Below, one piece after another: positions 1 through 8,257 of a stretch of DNA of 23,216 bases (the first letter of the stretch is position 1; every line of letters starts with the position of its first letter). The notes beneath the pieces are model-generated. The model was given only the letters and a program-made list of their open reading frames with translations. It did not search any database and had not been told where the DNA came from. A program made the position numbers and the translations under genes. Origin of the DNA: JAXGMQ01 sp964613055 (lineage in GTDB: Bacteria; Caldisericota; Caldisericia; JAAYUI01); assembly GCA_964613055.1 (NCBI GenBank), contig CAZTGD010000031.1:1-23216 (forward strand). Direction: 5' to 3'.

Positions 1-52
1 TGAAGGTGGCAGAACCATTGGTGCAGGCGTTGTTACAGAGATCATGGAGTAG
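1..52 (+). CDS. tuf: Elongation factor Tu, C-terminal end (partial)
   Basis: Only the last 16 codons are present, reading EGGRTIGAGVVTEIME and then TAG. This is the characteristic C-terminus of bacterial EF-Tu, the GTPase that carries aminoacyl-tRNA to the ribosome; the GRTIGAGVV segment lies in domain 3. The rest of the gene is upstream of the window. The gene is followed after 14 bases by rpmG, a common bacterial order. The assignment is firm in spite of the short length, because this tail is nearly invariant. Confidence 0.93.
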   Translation, partial: EGGRTIGAGVVTEIME

Positions 53-66
53 TAAAGGAATAAAAA

Positions 67-216
67 ATGAGAGTATCAATAAGATTAGCATGTTCAGAAT
101 GCAAACAGAGAAACTATGTAACCAACAAAAACAAGAGGAATAACCCTGACAGAGTTGAAGTAAAAAAGTACTGTAAGCACTGCAAGAAACATACGATGCA
201 CAAAGAGACAAGATAA
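67..216 (+). CDS. rpmG: 50S ribosomal protein L33, zinc-binding form
   Basis: This 49-residue protein of the large ribosomal subunit begins MRVSIRLACSEC and ends KHCKKHTMHKETR. The pairs C9/C12 and C36/C39 form the zinc ribbon of the C+ type of L33. It is basic, as expected of an rRNA-binding protein. A Shine-Dalgarno AAAGGA lies about 7 bases before the ATG. It follows tuf directly. In many bacteria tRNA-Trp, secE and nusG come next, but here a strong terminator follows, so the usual rpmG-secE-nusG run is broken. Confidence 0.95.
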   Translation: MRVSIRLACSECKQRNYVTNKNKRNNPDRVEVKKYCKHCKKHTMHKETR

Positions 217-249
217 CGAAGTCGACACACAAATCCAAATTTAATGATT

Positions 250-289
250 AAATTCAAACGCCCCCAAGAAATTGGGGGCGTTTGAATTT
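250..289. terminator. Bidirectional rho-independent terminator between rpmG and the convergent PPC-domain gene
   Basis: A perfect 18-base-pair inverted repeat (arms 250-267 and 272-289) closes on a GAAA tetraloop. The core is CGCCCCC/GGGGGCG with A/T-rich outer arms, so each strand ends its stem in a T-rich run (TTTGAATTT on the plus strand, and the same on the minus strand by symmetry). It sits between the end of rpmG and the end of the minus-strand operon, so it can stop both transcripts. Confidence 0.9.
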
Positions 290-333
290 CTATTGTTTAG
301 ATTATTTCAGAGTAGTATTGAAAGTGTGAATAT

Positions 334-792
334 TTATTCTTGTTGGTCAGTGAATTGAATAAAGGATGGACCTTGGGGTGTGGGTTTGCCTCTAACCAAA
401 CCAGGGAATTTCATAATAAGTATTTCGGCTGTAACACCGACTATATTGTTTGTATCATCGAGATGACCAGAATAAACACAATCGTTTTCATGTACCAGAA
501 GCGCGTGCATGTGTGTTTTCCAACCACCATCAACCTTTGGTTGAACATTCCCACTCAAAACAACCATCTCCAATGCACCTTCAATAACCTTACTCTTGTC
601 ATATACAAAACCGTCATCAGTCGATATTATTGCTGTGATATTAGCTTTTTTTAAAGCTCCGATACACGAAACAATAAAACCTGATCCAAACCCAGAATCG
701 GTACAAGCACTGACAATCGAGCTGTTGAGATCATCTCCCGGTTCGCAAATAATCGCTAAAGAGCTCTTATCTTCTGAAGGCTTCCATTTCAT
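334..792 (-). CDS. PPC (PCC/DUF296) domain protein
   Basis: This 152-residue protein is essentially one PPC domain (plants and prokaryotes conserved domain, DUF296). Family-typical segments can be seen in order: GDDLNSSIVSAC near the N-terminus, GSGFIVSCIGALKKA, LEMVVLSGNV, the histidine motif THMHALL and SGHLDD. In plants the domain sits in AT-hook proteins and in bacteria it is mostly free-standing; it forms trimers and its biochemical role is unsettled. The gene starts 6 bases after the rplY stop and has no clear Shine-Dalgarno of its own, so it is probably translated by coupling. It is the last gene of the operon and ends towards the hairpin at 250-289. In many Gram-positive bacteria pth follows at this position; here it is absent. 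Confidence 0.82.
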   Translation of the reverse strand: MKWKPSEDKSSLAIICEPGDDLNSSIVSACTDSGFGSGFIVSCIGALKKANITAIISTDDGFVYDKSKVIEGALEMVVLSGNVQPKVDGGWKTHMHALLVHENDCVYSGHLDDTNNIVGVTAEILIMKFPGLVRGKPTPQGPSFIQFTDQQE

Positions 793-798
793 CTATTT

Positions 799-1449
799 CT
801 AATCTGCGCTGGCAGGAGTGGCTGATTCTCCCTCTGGTGTGGCTTCGCCTTCTTCGCCTTCTATCTCTTCGCCCTCTTCAGCTTCAACCTTCGCGGCTCT
901 TGGTGCTCTTACTACAAAGATTGTAACCTGATCAGGTGTAGCAACTGTTATACCAGGACGATCGTCTAGTTCTCCAACGTGGATGAGATCACCAATCTGA
1001 GCTTCTGTTACGTCAATGACTATCTCATCAGGTATGTTTTCAGCTAATCCCTTTACGTTGATCCTGTAGAGTCTCTGTTCTAGTCTTCCACCTTCTTTTG
1101 TACCCTGAGATATACCTGTGAGATTCACTGGGATGTCCACTTCAACAGGTTTGTTTACATCTATAGAGTAGAAATCAACGTGTAGCAGTCTTCGGGTGAT
1201 GGTGTCCACATCAAAATCCCTTACGAGTGCTGTGTGGTGTTCTCCGGCAAACTCCAGATCAAAGAGAAGGTGTTTGAGACCTTTCCTTGATAGTTTAACG
1301 ATTGCCTTTTCGTCAAGCATAATAGGTTTCGATCCCTCAATGTCGTGACCATAGAGGACCGCTGGAATCAATCCTGATTCTCTCAACTGGGAGTTCCTTC
1401 CCCTCGTTGAAACATCCCTCTTCTCAGCTTTAAATGTAACTCGTTCCAT
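799..1449 (-). CDS. rplY: 50S ribosomal protein L25, CTC (general stress) form
   Basis: This 216-residue protein binds 5S rRNA in the large subunit. The N-terminal half (MERVTFKAEKRDVSTRGRNS, then SGLIPAVLYG and HLLFDLEF) is the L25 domain. The second half (VDIPVNLTGISQGTKEGG, DEIVIDVT, IGDLIHV) is the TL5/CTC C-terminal domain, and the protein ends in a very acidic tail (about residues 187-216) seen in many CTC proteins. A Shine-Dalgarno AAGGAG lies 11 bases before the ATG, slightly far. The order glmU-prs-ctc is conserved in many Gram-positive and related bacteria. Confidence 0.95.
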   Translation of the reverse strand: MERVTFKAEKRDVSTRGRNSQLRESGLIPAVLYGHDIEGSKPIMLDEKAIVKLSRKGLKHLLFDLEFAGEHHTALVRDFDVDTITRRLLHVDFYSIDVNKPVEVDIPVNLTGISQGTKEGGRLEQRLYRINVKGLAENIPDEIVIDVTEAQIGDLIHVGELDDRPGITVATPDQVTIFVVRAPRAAKVEAEEGEEIEGEEGEATPEGESATPASAD

Positions 1450-1481
1450 GTTCGTGCATACTCCTTGTGTGCTTGCCTATC

Positions 1482-2408
1482 TCATTCAAAGAGTTCAGAG
1501 ATAGACTGATGGTCTCTTATACGAATAATCGCCTCTCCAATCAAGGGCGCAACTGATATAAGTTTAATCTTATCACATTCTAGCACCCTATCAGGGAGTT
1601 TTATAGTGTCAGTTACAGCACACTCGATTATCGGTGATTCTTTGAGATCCGATAGAGCATTGCCCCCAAAGAACCCATGTGTAGCGCAAGCAAATACCCT
1701 CTTAGCACCATTATTTACGGCTTCCCTGGCGGCAGTAATCATTGTGCTTCCAGTCTGTATGATATCATCTGCAAAGATTACGTCTCTGCCTTTAACATCT
1801 CCAATGAAGTACATTGACTCTATTACATCAGGTCTCGGACGATTCTTTGCTAGGATGCCAACCGTACCATTCATGCTGTTGGCAAATAAATTGGCTCGTT
1901 TTACGCCGCCCAGGTCTGATACCAGTACAGGGTTTTCTATGTTGTATTTGTTGAAGTAATCTCTGAAGAGTAACATGGCTGTAAGGTTGTCAAAGGGGAT
2001 ATCAAAGAATCCTTGGATCTGGCTGGCATGAAGGTCGATGGTTAGCACCCTTGACGCACCTGCAACGGTGAGTAGATCAGCGATGAGTTTTGATGTGATG
2101 GGCTCCCTTGCATGGGATTTTCTGTCCTGCCTGGAGTAACCATAGTATGGCATGATAACATTAACGGTCTTTGCTGAAGCTCTTTTCAGTGCATCAATCA
2201 TTATGAGAAGCTCCATAATGTTATCATTTGGTGGGTTTGTTGATTGGATGATGTAGCAGTCTATACCTCTTACGTTTTCTCCAGACCACATCATGATCTC
2301 GCCATCAGAAAACACCTGTTTGTTCATGTTGTTAAGGGGCTGTTTCAGGTATCTGCAGACATCTTTCGCCAGTTCAGGATTTGCCGTTCCGGTAAATATC
2401 TTAACCAT
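1482..2408 (-). CDS. prs: Ribose-phosphate pyrophosphokinase (PRPP synthase)
   Basis: This enzyme makes PRPP from ribose 5-phosphate and ATP, for purine, pyrimidine, NAD, histidine and tryptophan synthesis. The family signatures are clear: GTANPELAKDV, FSDGEI, SGENVRG, PPNDNIMELLIMIDALKRA, MPYYGYSRQDRKSHAREPIT, TIDLHASQIQGFFDIP and the PRPP-loop region VIFADDIIQTGSTM. In that loop the usual DDxxDT is DDIIQT, and the common THGxxSG is THGFFGG, so this is a divergent member. I chose the ATG at 2408 because AAAGGA stands 7 bases before it and the gene then does not overlap glmU. The in-frame ATG at 2426 would add MPKEDS, overlap glmU by 17 bases and also has a GAGG upstream, so it remains possible. 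Confidence 0.95.
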   Translation of the reverse strand: MVKIFTGTANPELAKDVCRYLKQPLNNMNKQVFSDGEIMMWSGENVRGIDCYIIQSTNPPNDNIMELLIMIDALKRASAKTVNVIMPYYGYSRQDRKSHAREPITSKLIADLLTVAGASRVLTIDLHASQIQGFFDIPFDNLTAMLLFRDYFNKYNIENPVLVSDLGGVKRANLFANSMNGTVGILAKNRPRPDVIESMYFIGDVKGRDVIFADDIIQTGSTMITAAREAVNNGAKRVFACATHGFFGGNALSDLKESPIIECAVTDTIKLPDRVLECDKIKLISVAPLIGEAIIRIRDHQSISELFE

Positions 2409-2409
2409 A

Positions 2410-3750
2410 CTATCTTCCTTTGGCATCGCTCTTCCTCTTCCCCCATCCCTTTATGGTTCTAACTTTTGTTCGTTCAATGACCAGGTCACCTTCGTCAACA
2501 TTACCACTTATAACGGAACCTGCCCCTGTATAGGCATCGTTACCCAGTTTGATTGGTGCAATTAGCATCGTATCAGAACCAGTGAATACACGGTCGCCAA
2601 TAATGGTCTTGTATTTATTCTTTCCGTCGTAGTTGCATGTGATTGTGCCAGCCCCAATGTTTACACCCTCACCCATCTCTGTATCTCCGATGTAAGAAAG
2701 GTGAGGAATTTTTGAACCTTTACCGATACAACTCTTCTTCAGATCAATAAAACAACCGATTTTTACTTCTGGCTTGATATCAATTGGAGCTCTCATTCTC
2801 ACGAATGGACCAATCTTTACATCATCTTCTATCAATATCCCCTTATCACCACCGATAATGTAAACAAATGGTCCAATTTCACAGTCCCTGCCAATCGTTA
2901 CGTCACCTGTGATTATTGTGTTTGGGTGAATTGTGGTGTCCTGACATATCGACACTGAATCCTCAATGTATGTGGATTTAGGGTCAAGAACTGTCACTCC
3001 ACTAAGACAGAGTTCTTTTAACCTGACATCCAACATGTCAGAGGATATCTGAGAGAGTTGCCAGCGATTGTTGATACCTCTGTATTCCTCAAGGTTGTGC
3101 GATTGAACTGAAATTGTATTTTTATCTTGTTTGTGTAGAATACTTACGATGTCAGTCAGGTAGTATTCTTTCTGGTCATTATTTGGGTTTATTTTCTCTA
3201 GAGCATCCCATAAGTCCTCTATCTTGAAGAGGTAGACGCCTGTGTTGATCTCATTGATCATCCGTTCTTCATCAGAACAGTCTCTCTCCTCAACGATACT
3301 TTCTATGTTACCCCAGTTGTCTCTTCTGATCCTTCCGTACCCATGTGGATCTGGGACTCTAGCCGTTAGCAGGACACAAGCGGGAGATTTCTTCTCGGCT
3401 CGTTCTATCATGCTTGTAATGGTCTCTTTTCGAAGCAGAGGTGTATCTCCACAGAGAACTAACAAGTATCCAGGAGTATTGTAAAATTGTGATTTAGCCT
3501 GCATGACAGCATCACCAGTGCCAAACTGTCTAGATTGGAATATGTAGGAATACTTATCTCCTAAAGCCTTCTTGACATCATCAGCTTTATATCCAACCAC
3601 AATGCCCGTTCTTTGAATCCCGAGTTCGTTTACGGTGTCAAGGACGTACTCGATCATATGTCTCCCAAGGATACTGTGCATTACCTTTGGTTTAGATGAT
3701 TTCATGCGAGTGCCGCTACCCGCCGCTAGTATGAGCGCAGATACTTCCAT
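2410..3750 (-). CDS. glmU: Bifunctional UDP-N-acetylglucosamine pyrophosphorylase / glucosamine-1-phosphate N-acetyltransferase
   Basis: This 446-residue cytoplasmic enzyme carries out the last two steps to UDP-GlcNAc, the precursor of peptidoglycan. The N-terminal uridylyltransferase domain shows LILAAGSGTRMKSSKPKVMH, FGTGDAVMQA, LCGDTPLL and EINTGVY. The C-terminal left-handed beta-helix acetyltransferase domain shows GPFVRMRAP, HLSYIGD, NIGAGTITCNYDG and the hexapeptide repeats. The start is the ATG at 3750 (MEVSALILAAG), with AAGGAG 4 bases before it. The reading frame stays open for 44 more codons upstream, but that stretch is the tRNA-Gln gene and is not translated. The gene ends 1 base before the chosen prs start. 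Confidence 0.96.
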   Translation of the reverse strand: MEVSALILAAGSGTRMKSSKPKVMHSILGRHMIEYVLDTVNELGIQRTGIVVGYKADDVKKALGDKYSYIFQSRQFGTGDAVMQAKSQFYNTPGYLLVLCGDTPLLRKETITSMIERAEKKSPACVLLTARVPDPHGYGRIRRDNWGNIESIVEERDCSDEERMINEINTGVYLFKIEDLWDALEKINPNNDQKEYYLTDIVSILHKQDKNTISVQSHNLEEYRGINNRWQLSQISSDMLDVRLKELCLSGVTVLDPKSTYIEDSVSICQDTTIHPNTIITGDVTIGRDCEIGPFVYIIGGDKGILIEDDVKIGPFVRMRAPIDIKPEVKIGCFIDLKKSCIGKGSKIPHLSYIGDTEMGEGVNIGAGTITCNYDGKNKYKTIIGDRVFTGSDTMLIAPIKLGNDAYTGAGSVISGNVDEGDLVIERTKVRTIKGWGKRKSDAKGR

Positions 3751-3764
3751 TCGTCTCCTTGATT

Positions 3765-3838
3765 TGGCTGGGGAGGTAGGATTCGAACCTACGGTCACGG
3801 CTCCAAAGGCCGTTGCCTTACCGCTTGGCCACTCCCCA
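3765..3838 (-). tRNA. tRNA-Gln (anticodon UUG)
   Basis: On the minus strand the gene folds into a complete cloverleaf. The acceptor stem is TGGGGAG/CTCCCCA, the anticodon stem ACGGC/GCCGT encloses the loop CTTTGGA (anticodon TTG), and the T stem GTAGG/CCTAC encloses TTCGAAT. Discriminator G and an encoded CCA follow, 74 bases in all. The variable loop has four bases. It is the first gene of the glmU transcript: only 14 bases separate its CCA from the glmU ATG, and these contain the glmU ribosome binding site. Confidence 0.97.
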
Positions 3839-3850
3839 GAGCTAATGGAT

Positions 3851-3878
3851 AGAATATTCAGCGTAAGCATCGTTTCAA
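3851..3878 (-). promoter_or_regulatory. Candidate sigma-70-type promoter of the tRNA-Gln-glmU operon
   Basis: Reading the minus strand, TTGAAA (3878-3873) and TATTCT (3856-3851) are separated by 16 bases. Transcription would start about 12-13 bases later, a few bases before the tRNA 5' end. There is no other gene between this site and the divergent gene at 3955. Both hexamers deviate from consensus, so this is a plausible reading only. Confidence 0.5.
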
Positions 3879-3954
3879 TCAAAAATATTATTTGTAGCAG
3901 TTGATTTGTATTTAAACCACGAAATCGAGTAGCATGTATTATCTTAGGGTGTAT

Positions 3955-6606
3955 ATGAAAAAGATACTAGTGGTTGTTCTTATTGCGATTTTGATGTGTT
4001 CTTCAGTTGGATTGTCAAGAGCAGAGCTATACAGTTGGGCTCAATTGGGTGGCAACTCAATGCGAGAAGGAAAGGCTGATGTAATGCCAGATGTCTCCAA
4101 ACTCGAAGTTATCTGGGAGAGTTACATCACTTATCCAGAAGATGGCGCTTCGATGATGGTAAAATCTGCTCCAATATCAAATGGTTCACAGGTGTTCGTT
4201 GCTTCAGCAGATATAGCAAGACAGAGAGGTCTTGTGGTCACAGTTGATGAACAAACCGGCAAGATTGAAACGTTTTCCACCTCTGATGCTCCGTTTCTCA
4301 GTACTCCATTGATTGCAGGGGAAAATCTATACATCACTTCTGGACATTACATCTTTGAGCAGGAATTGTCGGGGAAATCAAACAGGTCTATTCTGCTAGC
4401 GCCTGAAAGCAAGGCTACAGCAACAGAATGTTCAGCCCTTTTCAACGGGACTTATGCGTTCTTCGGATATGGTTCATATGAGAGTAATCTAATCTGTTTT
4501 CAAACTGAAGACTCCTCAAAACTGTGGAGAGCAGAAGTCCCAGTTGACATCAACTGTGATATCTGTTCAGGGGATGGTAAGGTTTTTGCTATAGCTGTGG
4601 ATAGAAATATATATGCTATTCATGACTTCACCGGTGAGGTTGTTTGGAAAGTTAATCTCAATGAAGATCCATCAGCATCGCCCATCGTTGTTGGTCCTCA
4701 ATTGATAGTGGCAGAATCAAAATTTGGTATGAGGGGTTTCGATACAGACAATGGAGATTTACTTTGGGAAACTGAGATGCCTGATGCTTCAGCAATGCCA
4801 TGTACCGATGGTCGTCTGATATTCGTTGGCACTTCTGATGGGTTTATGTACTCAATTCGTGAATCAACGGGAGAGATTGTTTGGAAAACTGATACGGGAG
4901 CAAAGATAACATCTGCCCCTGTATACGCGGTAGGAATGGTTTGTTTTGGCAATGAGAATGGAGAATTCATCTTTCTTGATTCAGAAAGCGGTAATGTTAT
5001 CAGGAAATTCCAATTCGATTCAATGCCCTCAAATCAGGCATTAGTACTCAATGACAGGATAATAATCGCGTGTAGCAATGGTCATATCATATGCCTTGGT
5101 GAACCAGATGAGGTGGTTGATCCACCTGAAGAACCCGAACGTCTACCAGCAAAGATTAAAGTAATCGCACCTCAGGAAGTAGTGGTTGATGACCAGATAG
5201 AAATCACTGTTGATATTGAGGGAGCATATCAGCTTTGCAGGAGCGAGTTCTCACTCGTTTATGATTCGGATGAACTTGAATACGTTAGTGCATCTGCAGG
5301 TAGATTCCTGGGTGACACACCATATATGGAAACCGATGTGTACAGCAATGAAATAGCTGTTTCAATAAACAACAGCAATGAAACTGATTGTCCATCGGGT
5401 GATGGGAGATTGGCAAGATTCCTTTTTATTCCCATGGTTGAGGGGAATCATACCATAACCATTCTTGATGCGATTCATACAAGAAAAGGAGATATATCAT
5501 CTATCCCCCAACCAGAACCAACAACATTCACTGCTATTGTTAAAGATATTCCAACTGCAGAGGTGCTCCTCACTCCAGAGTCCGTAAACCTTGGTTTGAT
5601 CACTGAGAAAAAAACTCAATGGTTAAAACTCACTCAAAAAAACAGTGACCAAACTGAATTTAAAGTCAGGGTATCAGACGAGAGGATGAGTTACAACCCC
5701 GAGACTGGAATGATAGGCGGGAATGACTATATAGATATCTTTGTTGAGATAGACCCCAATCTGTTTGATGAGGGAAGAAAATACCAGTTGGTTCTTTCGG
5801 TTAACATCGCCGGTATAACACTCAGAAGTGATATCTTCTTTACAACACCACAGGAGGATTTGTCTGAACCCGAGCCTGAACCAAAGCCGGTTGAACCACC
5901 ATCCTGCATAGATGTGGAACCAGCTATCTTGGATTTTGGATTCATACCAAGAGGCAGGGAGATATCTATAGACTTTAAGCTCTCATTTGACACAGATGAA
6001 GAACTTGTGGGTAAAATTACTACTGACAAACCCTGGTTGAGGGTTTCACCAGCGACATTCTCAACCAGAGGGAAAACAGTTTCAGGGATTGTAACAATCT
6101 CAGCTTCAGAGTTGCCTGGAGGGGAGGAGTTCATCGGGCATTTAAATATTGAATCTCTTGAGATGATCTGCCAAAGTGTTACCGTTGAGGCAAGGGTTCA
6201 GACGCAACCATCGATAATACTTGAGATGGATATTGGATGCAAACCAGCTTCTATTGGCTCTTTAAAAGTAGATCTTGATCAGCCACCAATCATTAGAAAT
6301 GACAGAACACTCGTCCCCATAAGGTTTGTTTCAGAAGCTTTTGGCTCGAAGGTTCAATGGGAAGCCTCAACTCGAAAGGTTACGATAACACGTTTCGCTG
6401 ACTCAATAATTCTCTGGATTGGTAAAAAATCTGCAATAGTAAACGGAAGTCACGTACAGCTGGATGTAGAACCCTCAATTGAGAATGGTAGTACATTGGT
6501 GCCAATTCGATTTATATCTGAATCCTTCGGTGCCAATGTTGAGTGGTTTGGTCAAACAAAACACATAAAGATTACTTACGTTCCTCCACCAGACTTTAGC
6601 CCCTAG
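3955..6606 (+). CDS. Secreted multidomain protein: PQQ-type beta-propeller, cohesin-like domain, two Ig-like segments, copper amine oxidase N-like stalk domain
   Basis: This 883-residue protein is predicted to be exported. A signal peptide (MKKILVVVLIAIL, then a cut after SRA near residue 23) is followed by a PQQ/BamB-like propeller at about 28-382, with repeated motifs such as GEVVWKVNLN, GDLLWETEMP and GEIVWKTDTG. A linker rich in Pro and Glu leads to a cohesin-like domain at about 401-532 (EITVDIEG, SEFSLVYDSDELEYVS, GRLARFLF). Two beta-rich segments (about 533-632 and 652-749) are split by a second proline-rich linker. At about 759-880 there are two halves of the copper amine oxidase N-terminal domain, each with TLVPIRFxSExFG. 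I chose ATG 3955 because it gives a clean signal peptide and has AGGG 5 bases upstream; ATG 3934 would add seven residues. No enzyme active site is seen. A surface scaffold or binding role is inference. Confidence 0.82.
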   Translation: MKKILVVVLIAILMCSSVGLSRAELYSWAQLGGNSMREGKADVMPDVSKLEVIWESYITYPEDGASMMVKSAPISNGSQVFVASADIARQRGLVVTVDEQTGKIETFSTSDAPFLSTPLIAGENLYITSGHYIFEQELSGKSNRSILLAPESKATATECSALFNGTYAFFGYGSYESNLICFQTEDSSKLWRAEVPVDINCDICSGDGKVFAIAVDRNIYAIHDFTGEVVWKVNLNEDPSASPIVVGPQLIVAESKFGMRGFDTDNGDLLWETEMPDASAMPCTDGRLIFVGTSDGFMYSIRESTGEIVWKTDTGAKITSAPVYAVGMVCFGNENGEFIFLDSESGNVIRKFQFDSMPSNQALVLNDRIIIACSNGHIICLGEPDEVVDPPEEPERLPAKIKVIAPQEVVVDDQIEITVDIEGAYQLCRSEFSLVYDSDELEYVSASAGRFLGDTPYMETDVYSNEIAVSINNSNETDCPSGDGRLARFLFIPMVEGNHTITILDAIHTRKGDISSIPQPEPTTFTAIVKDIPTAEVLLTPESVNLGLITEKKTQWLKLTQKNSDQTEFKVRVSDERMSYNPETGMIGGNDYIDIFVEIDPNLFDEGRKYQLVLSVNIAGITLRSDIFFTTPQEDLSEPEPEPKPVEPPSCIDVEPAILDFGFIPRGREISIDFKLSFDTDEELVGKITTDKPWLRVSPATFSTRGKTVSGIVTISASELPGGEEFIGHLNIESLEMICQSVTVEARVQTQPSIILEMDIGCKPASIGSLKVDLDQPPIIRNDRTLVPIRFVSEAFGSKVQWEASTRKVTITRFADSIILWIGKKSAIVNGSHVQLDVEPSIENGSTLVPIRFISESFGANVEWFGQTKHIKITYVPPPDFSP

Positions 6607-7019
6607 AGATTAGTTGACCTTTTTGCCCTGTACCTTTCGTACAACCGTTTGACTAACCTGTTGTTATGACCAGCGACTGTGGCTTGGAATGTGAGTAGGT
6701 CGTATAACAATCTAATTAGATTGGGGATGAGTAACACAAGGGGAAGAACACCTAAAAGGAATCCGGTTTCAAAAACGAATATCAATACACAGAAACCGCC
6801 TATTGCCAATGATGCAAGAATGGCATAGATATACGCATATGGGTCACACATGTAGATCCGTTGACCACCGAACAAGCCCATTAACAGAATAAAGACCAAG
6901 TTGACATAGATATTTCTTCTATACCTGTTGAAGTCCCTGTAGAAATAAAACTTTGAGTCACTTCCCCAGGTTTCTGTATATTGTTTGATCAATTCATGCT
7001 GGCTTGGGTAATGTCCCAC
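6603..7019 (-). CDS. Small membrane protein of unknown function
   Basis: This 138-residue protein is not recognised as any family. The N-terminal third is polar and rich in Tyr and Arg (YFYRDFNRYRRN). Two or three hydrophobic segments follow (about residues 39-52, 62-85 and 86-103), and then a basic C-terminal tail (RLVKRLYERYRAKR). By the positive-inside rule both ends probably lie in the cytoplasm if two segments cross the membrane. The start codon is GTG with AAAGGA 7 bases upstream, and this site overlaps the stop codon of the lipoprotein gene before it, so the two are almost surely co-transcribed. Its own stop overlaps that of the convergent gene in a shared CTAG. Confidence 0.72.
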   Translation of the reverse strand: MGHYPSQHELIKQYTETWGSDSKFYFYRDFNRYRRNIYVNLVFILLMGLFGGQRIYMCDPYAYIYAILASLAIGGFCVLIFVFETGFLLGVLPLVLLIPNLIRLLYDLLTFQATVAGHNNRLVKRLYERYRAKRSTNL

Positions 7020-7030
7020 ACTGATGTCCT

Positions 7031-8149
7031 TTAGTCAGATCTATAGCAATATAGATAGCCATCGTTTGAGCCAATTAACATGTATCTGTCAAATATCGAT
7101 GCTGATGACCATATTCTGTCTCTAGTGTCAGCAGTCCATGTCTTTTCACCATTTCTGATGTTGAGGCAGTAAACCTTTGAGTCTGTCGCGCCAAAGAAAA
7201 CATAATGTCCTGTTACAGCTGGTGAACTGTTAATACGTTGCCATAAACCGGTGTCAAAAACCCATCTTTCCTTGCCAGTTTGCCTATCAAGACAATAAAA
7301 GAATCCGTCATTGGCGGGGAACAGAACTGATGTATCTGTTACAGAAAAGGACGATTCAATCTCTGCTCCAACTCGATGCTTCCAAATCAGACTCGCAGAT
7401 TCTATGTCTATGCAGTAAGCGTAATTATCATATGAGCCGAAGTATACACAACCATCATGCGTAGCCGGTGTGGATACAACAGCTCCATCGGATTTGTGCT
7501 TCCAAATGAGTGAACCGTTGTCGGTTGTCAGGCAGTAAAGATTACCATCATTACTGCCAAAGAATAGAAGATCATCGCAGATGGAAATACTTGAATTCAC
7601 CGAAGCCTGCGTTTTAAATCTCCATATCTCCTTGCCATTTTCTGAAGAAAAGCAGTAAACGTATTTATTCCTGCATCCAATATAGACATTGTTGTCATTG
7701 ACAGTTGGAGTGGTCATTGAGAAACCGATTTCTTTCGACCATATCTCACTGCCATCCTTAACTGATAAACACATCAATGTACCTGGCTCCACAGGAACAT
7801 ACAATTGATCAGATTCAACAACGACAGCGCTTGTCTTTATTACATTGCCAACATCAACACTCCAATCAATCTCACCTTCTGATATGTCAATACAGAAAAG
7901 GGTTTTTCCGAAGGAACCAAAGTAAACATTGCCGTCTGCTACTACTGGTGAACTCGTTCCAGCCGCACCAGTGCGAATCTTCCAATTTAAAGATAGTTCT
8001 GAATTGACGTTACTTGCTGGGGTGTATCGTCTTTGCTGAACATCCCCACCGAATAAAATCCAGTCAACGGGTTCGGAAACATTCGAACTGCTACAGCTGA
8101 TGCTGGTCAAAAAAACAATAATAACACAGACTATTAAAGTATTCTTCAT
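7031..8149 (-). CDS. Secreted lipoprotein-like PQQ-type beta-propeller protein
   Basis: This 372-residue protein has an N-terminal export signal (MKNTLIVCVIIVFLTSISC) with a lipobox-like SISC, so Cys19 could carry the lipid anchor, although the -3 position is not the usual Leu. The rest is a PQQ/BamB-like propeller. Eight Trp-containing motifs can be counted: LSLNWKIRTG, GEIDWSVDVG, GSEIWSKEIG, GKEIWRFKTQ, GSLIWKHKSD, ASLIWKHRVG, GKERWVFDTG and GEKTWTADTR. Each sits between strands like VYFGSxDxxxYCL, which suggests eight blades. Such folds bind proteins or PQQ; no dehydrogenase ligands are evident, so a binding or assembly role is more likely. ATG 8149 is preferred over GTG 8152; neither has a clear Shine-Dalgarno. 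Confidence 0.8.
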   Translation of the reverse strand: MKNTLIVCVIIVFLTSISCSSSNVSEPVDWILFGGDVQQRRYTPASNVNSELSLNWKIRTGAAGTSSPVVADGNVYFGSFGKTLFCIDISEGEIDWSVDVGNVIKTSAVVVESDQLYVPVEPGTLMCLSVKDGSEIWSKEIGFSMTTPTVNDNNVYIGCRNKYVYCFSSENGKEIWRFKTQASVNSSISICDDLLFFGSNDGNLYCLTTDNGSLIWKHKSDGAVVSTPATHDGCVYFGSYDNYAYCIDIESASLIWKHRVGAEIESSFSVTDTSVLFPANDGFFYCLDRQTGKERWVFDTGLWQRINSSPAVTGHYVFFGATDSKVYCLNIRNGEKTWTADTRDRIWSSASIFDRYMLIGSNDGYLYCYRSD

Positions 8150-8200
8150 CACCGTTCAATGGTATTACAAATTTACATAATCATCAAGTACTTTTCCTTA

Positions 8201-8231
8201 GATGAAAAGAAGGGGCTATCTGCCCCTTCTT
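8201..8231 (-). terminator. Rho-independent terminator of the giant cysteine-rich protein gene
   Basis: The arms AAGAAGGGGC (8207-8216) and GCCCCTTCTT (8222-8231) pair perfectly over 10 bases around a five-base loop. On the minus strand the stem is followed by TTCATC, so its end reads CTTCTTTTC, a short T-rich tract. It lies 27 bases after the stop codon of the gene at 8258-12976, and separates that gene from the propeller lipoprotein downstream. Confidence 0.85.
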
Positions 8232-8257
8232 CGTGCATTCAATATATAGGAAAGTAA

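Noticed and set aside
340..802. Plus-strand frames opposite the PPC-domain gene
   Set aside because: The minus strand encodes a recognisable PPC domain in operon context. The plus-strand frames show no family features.
3751..3882. Possible 44-residue N-terminal extension of glmU
   Set aside because: The open frame crosses the tRNA-Gln gene and the promoter. The family start MEVSALILAAG with AAGGAG just before it is at 3750.
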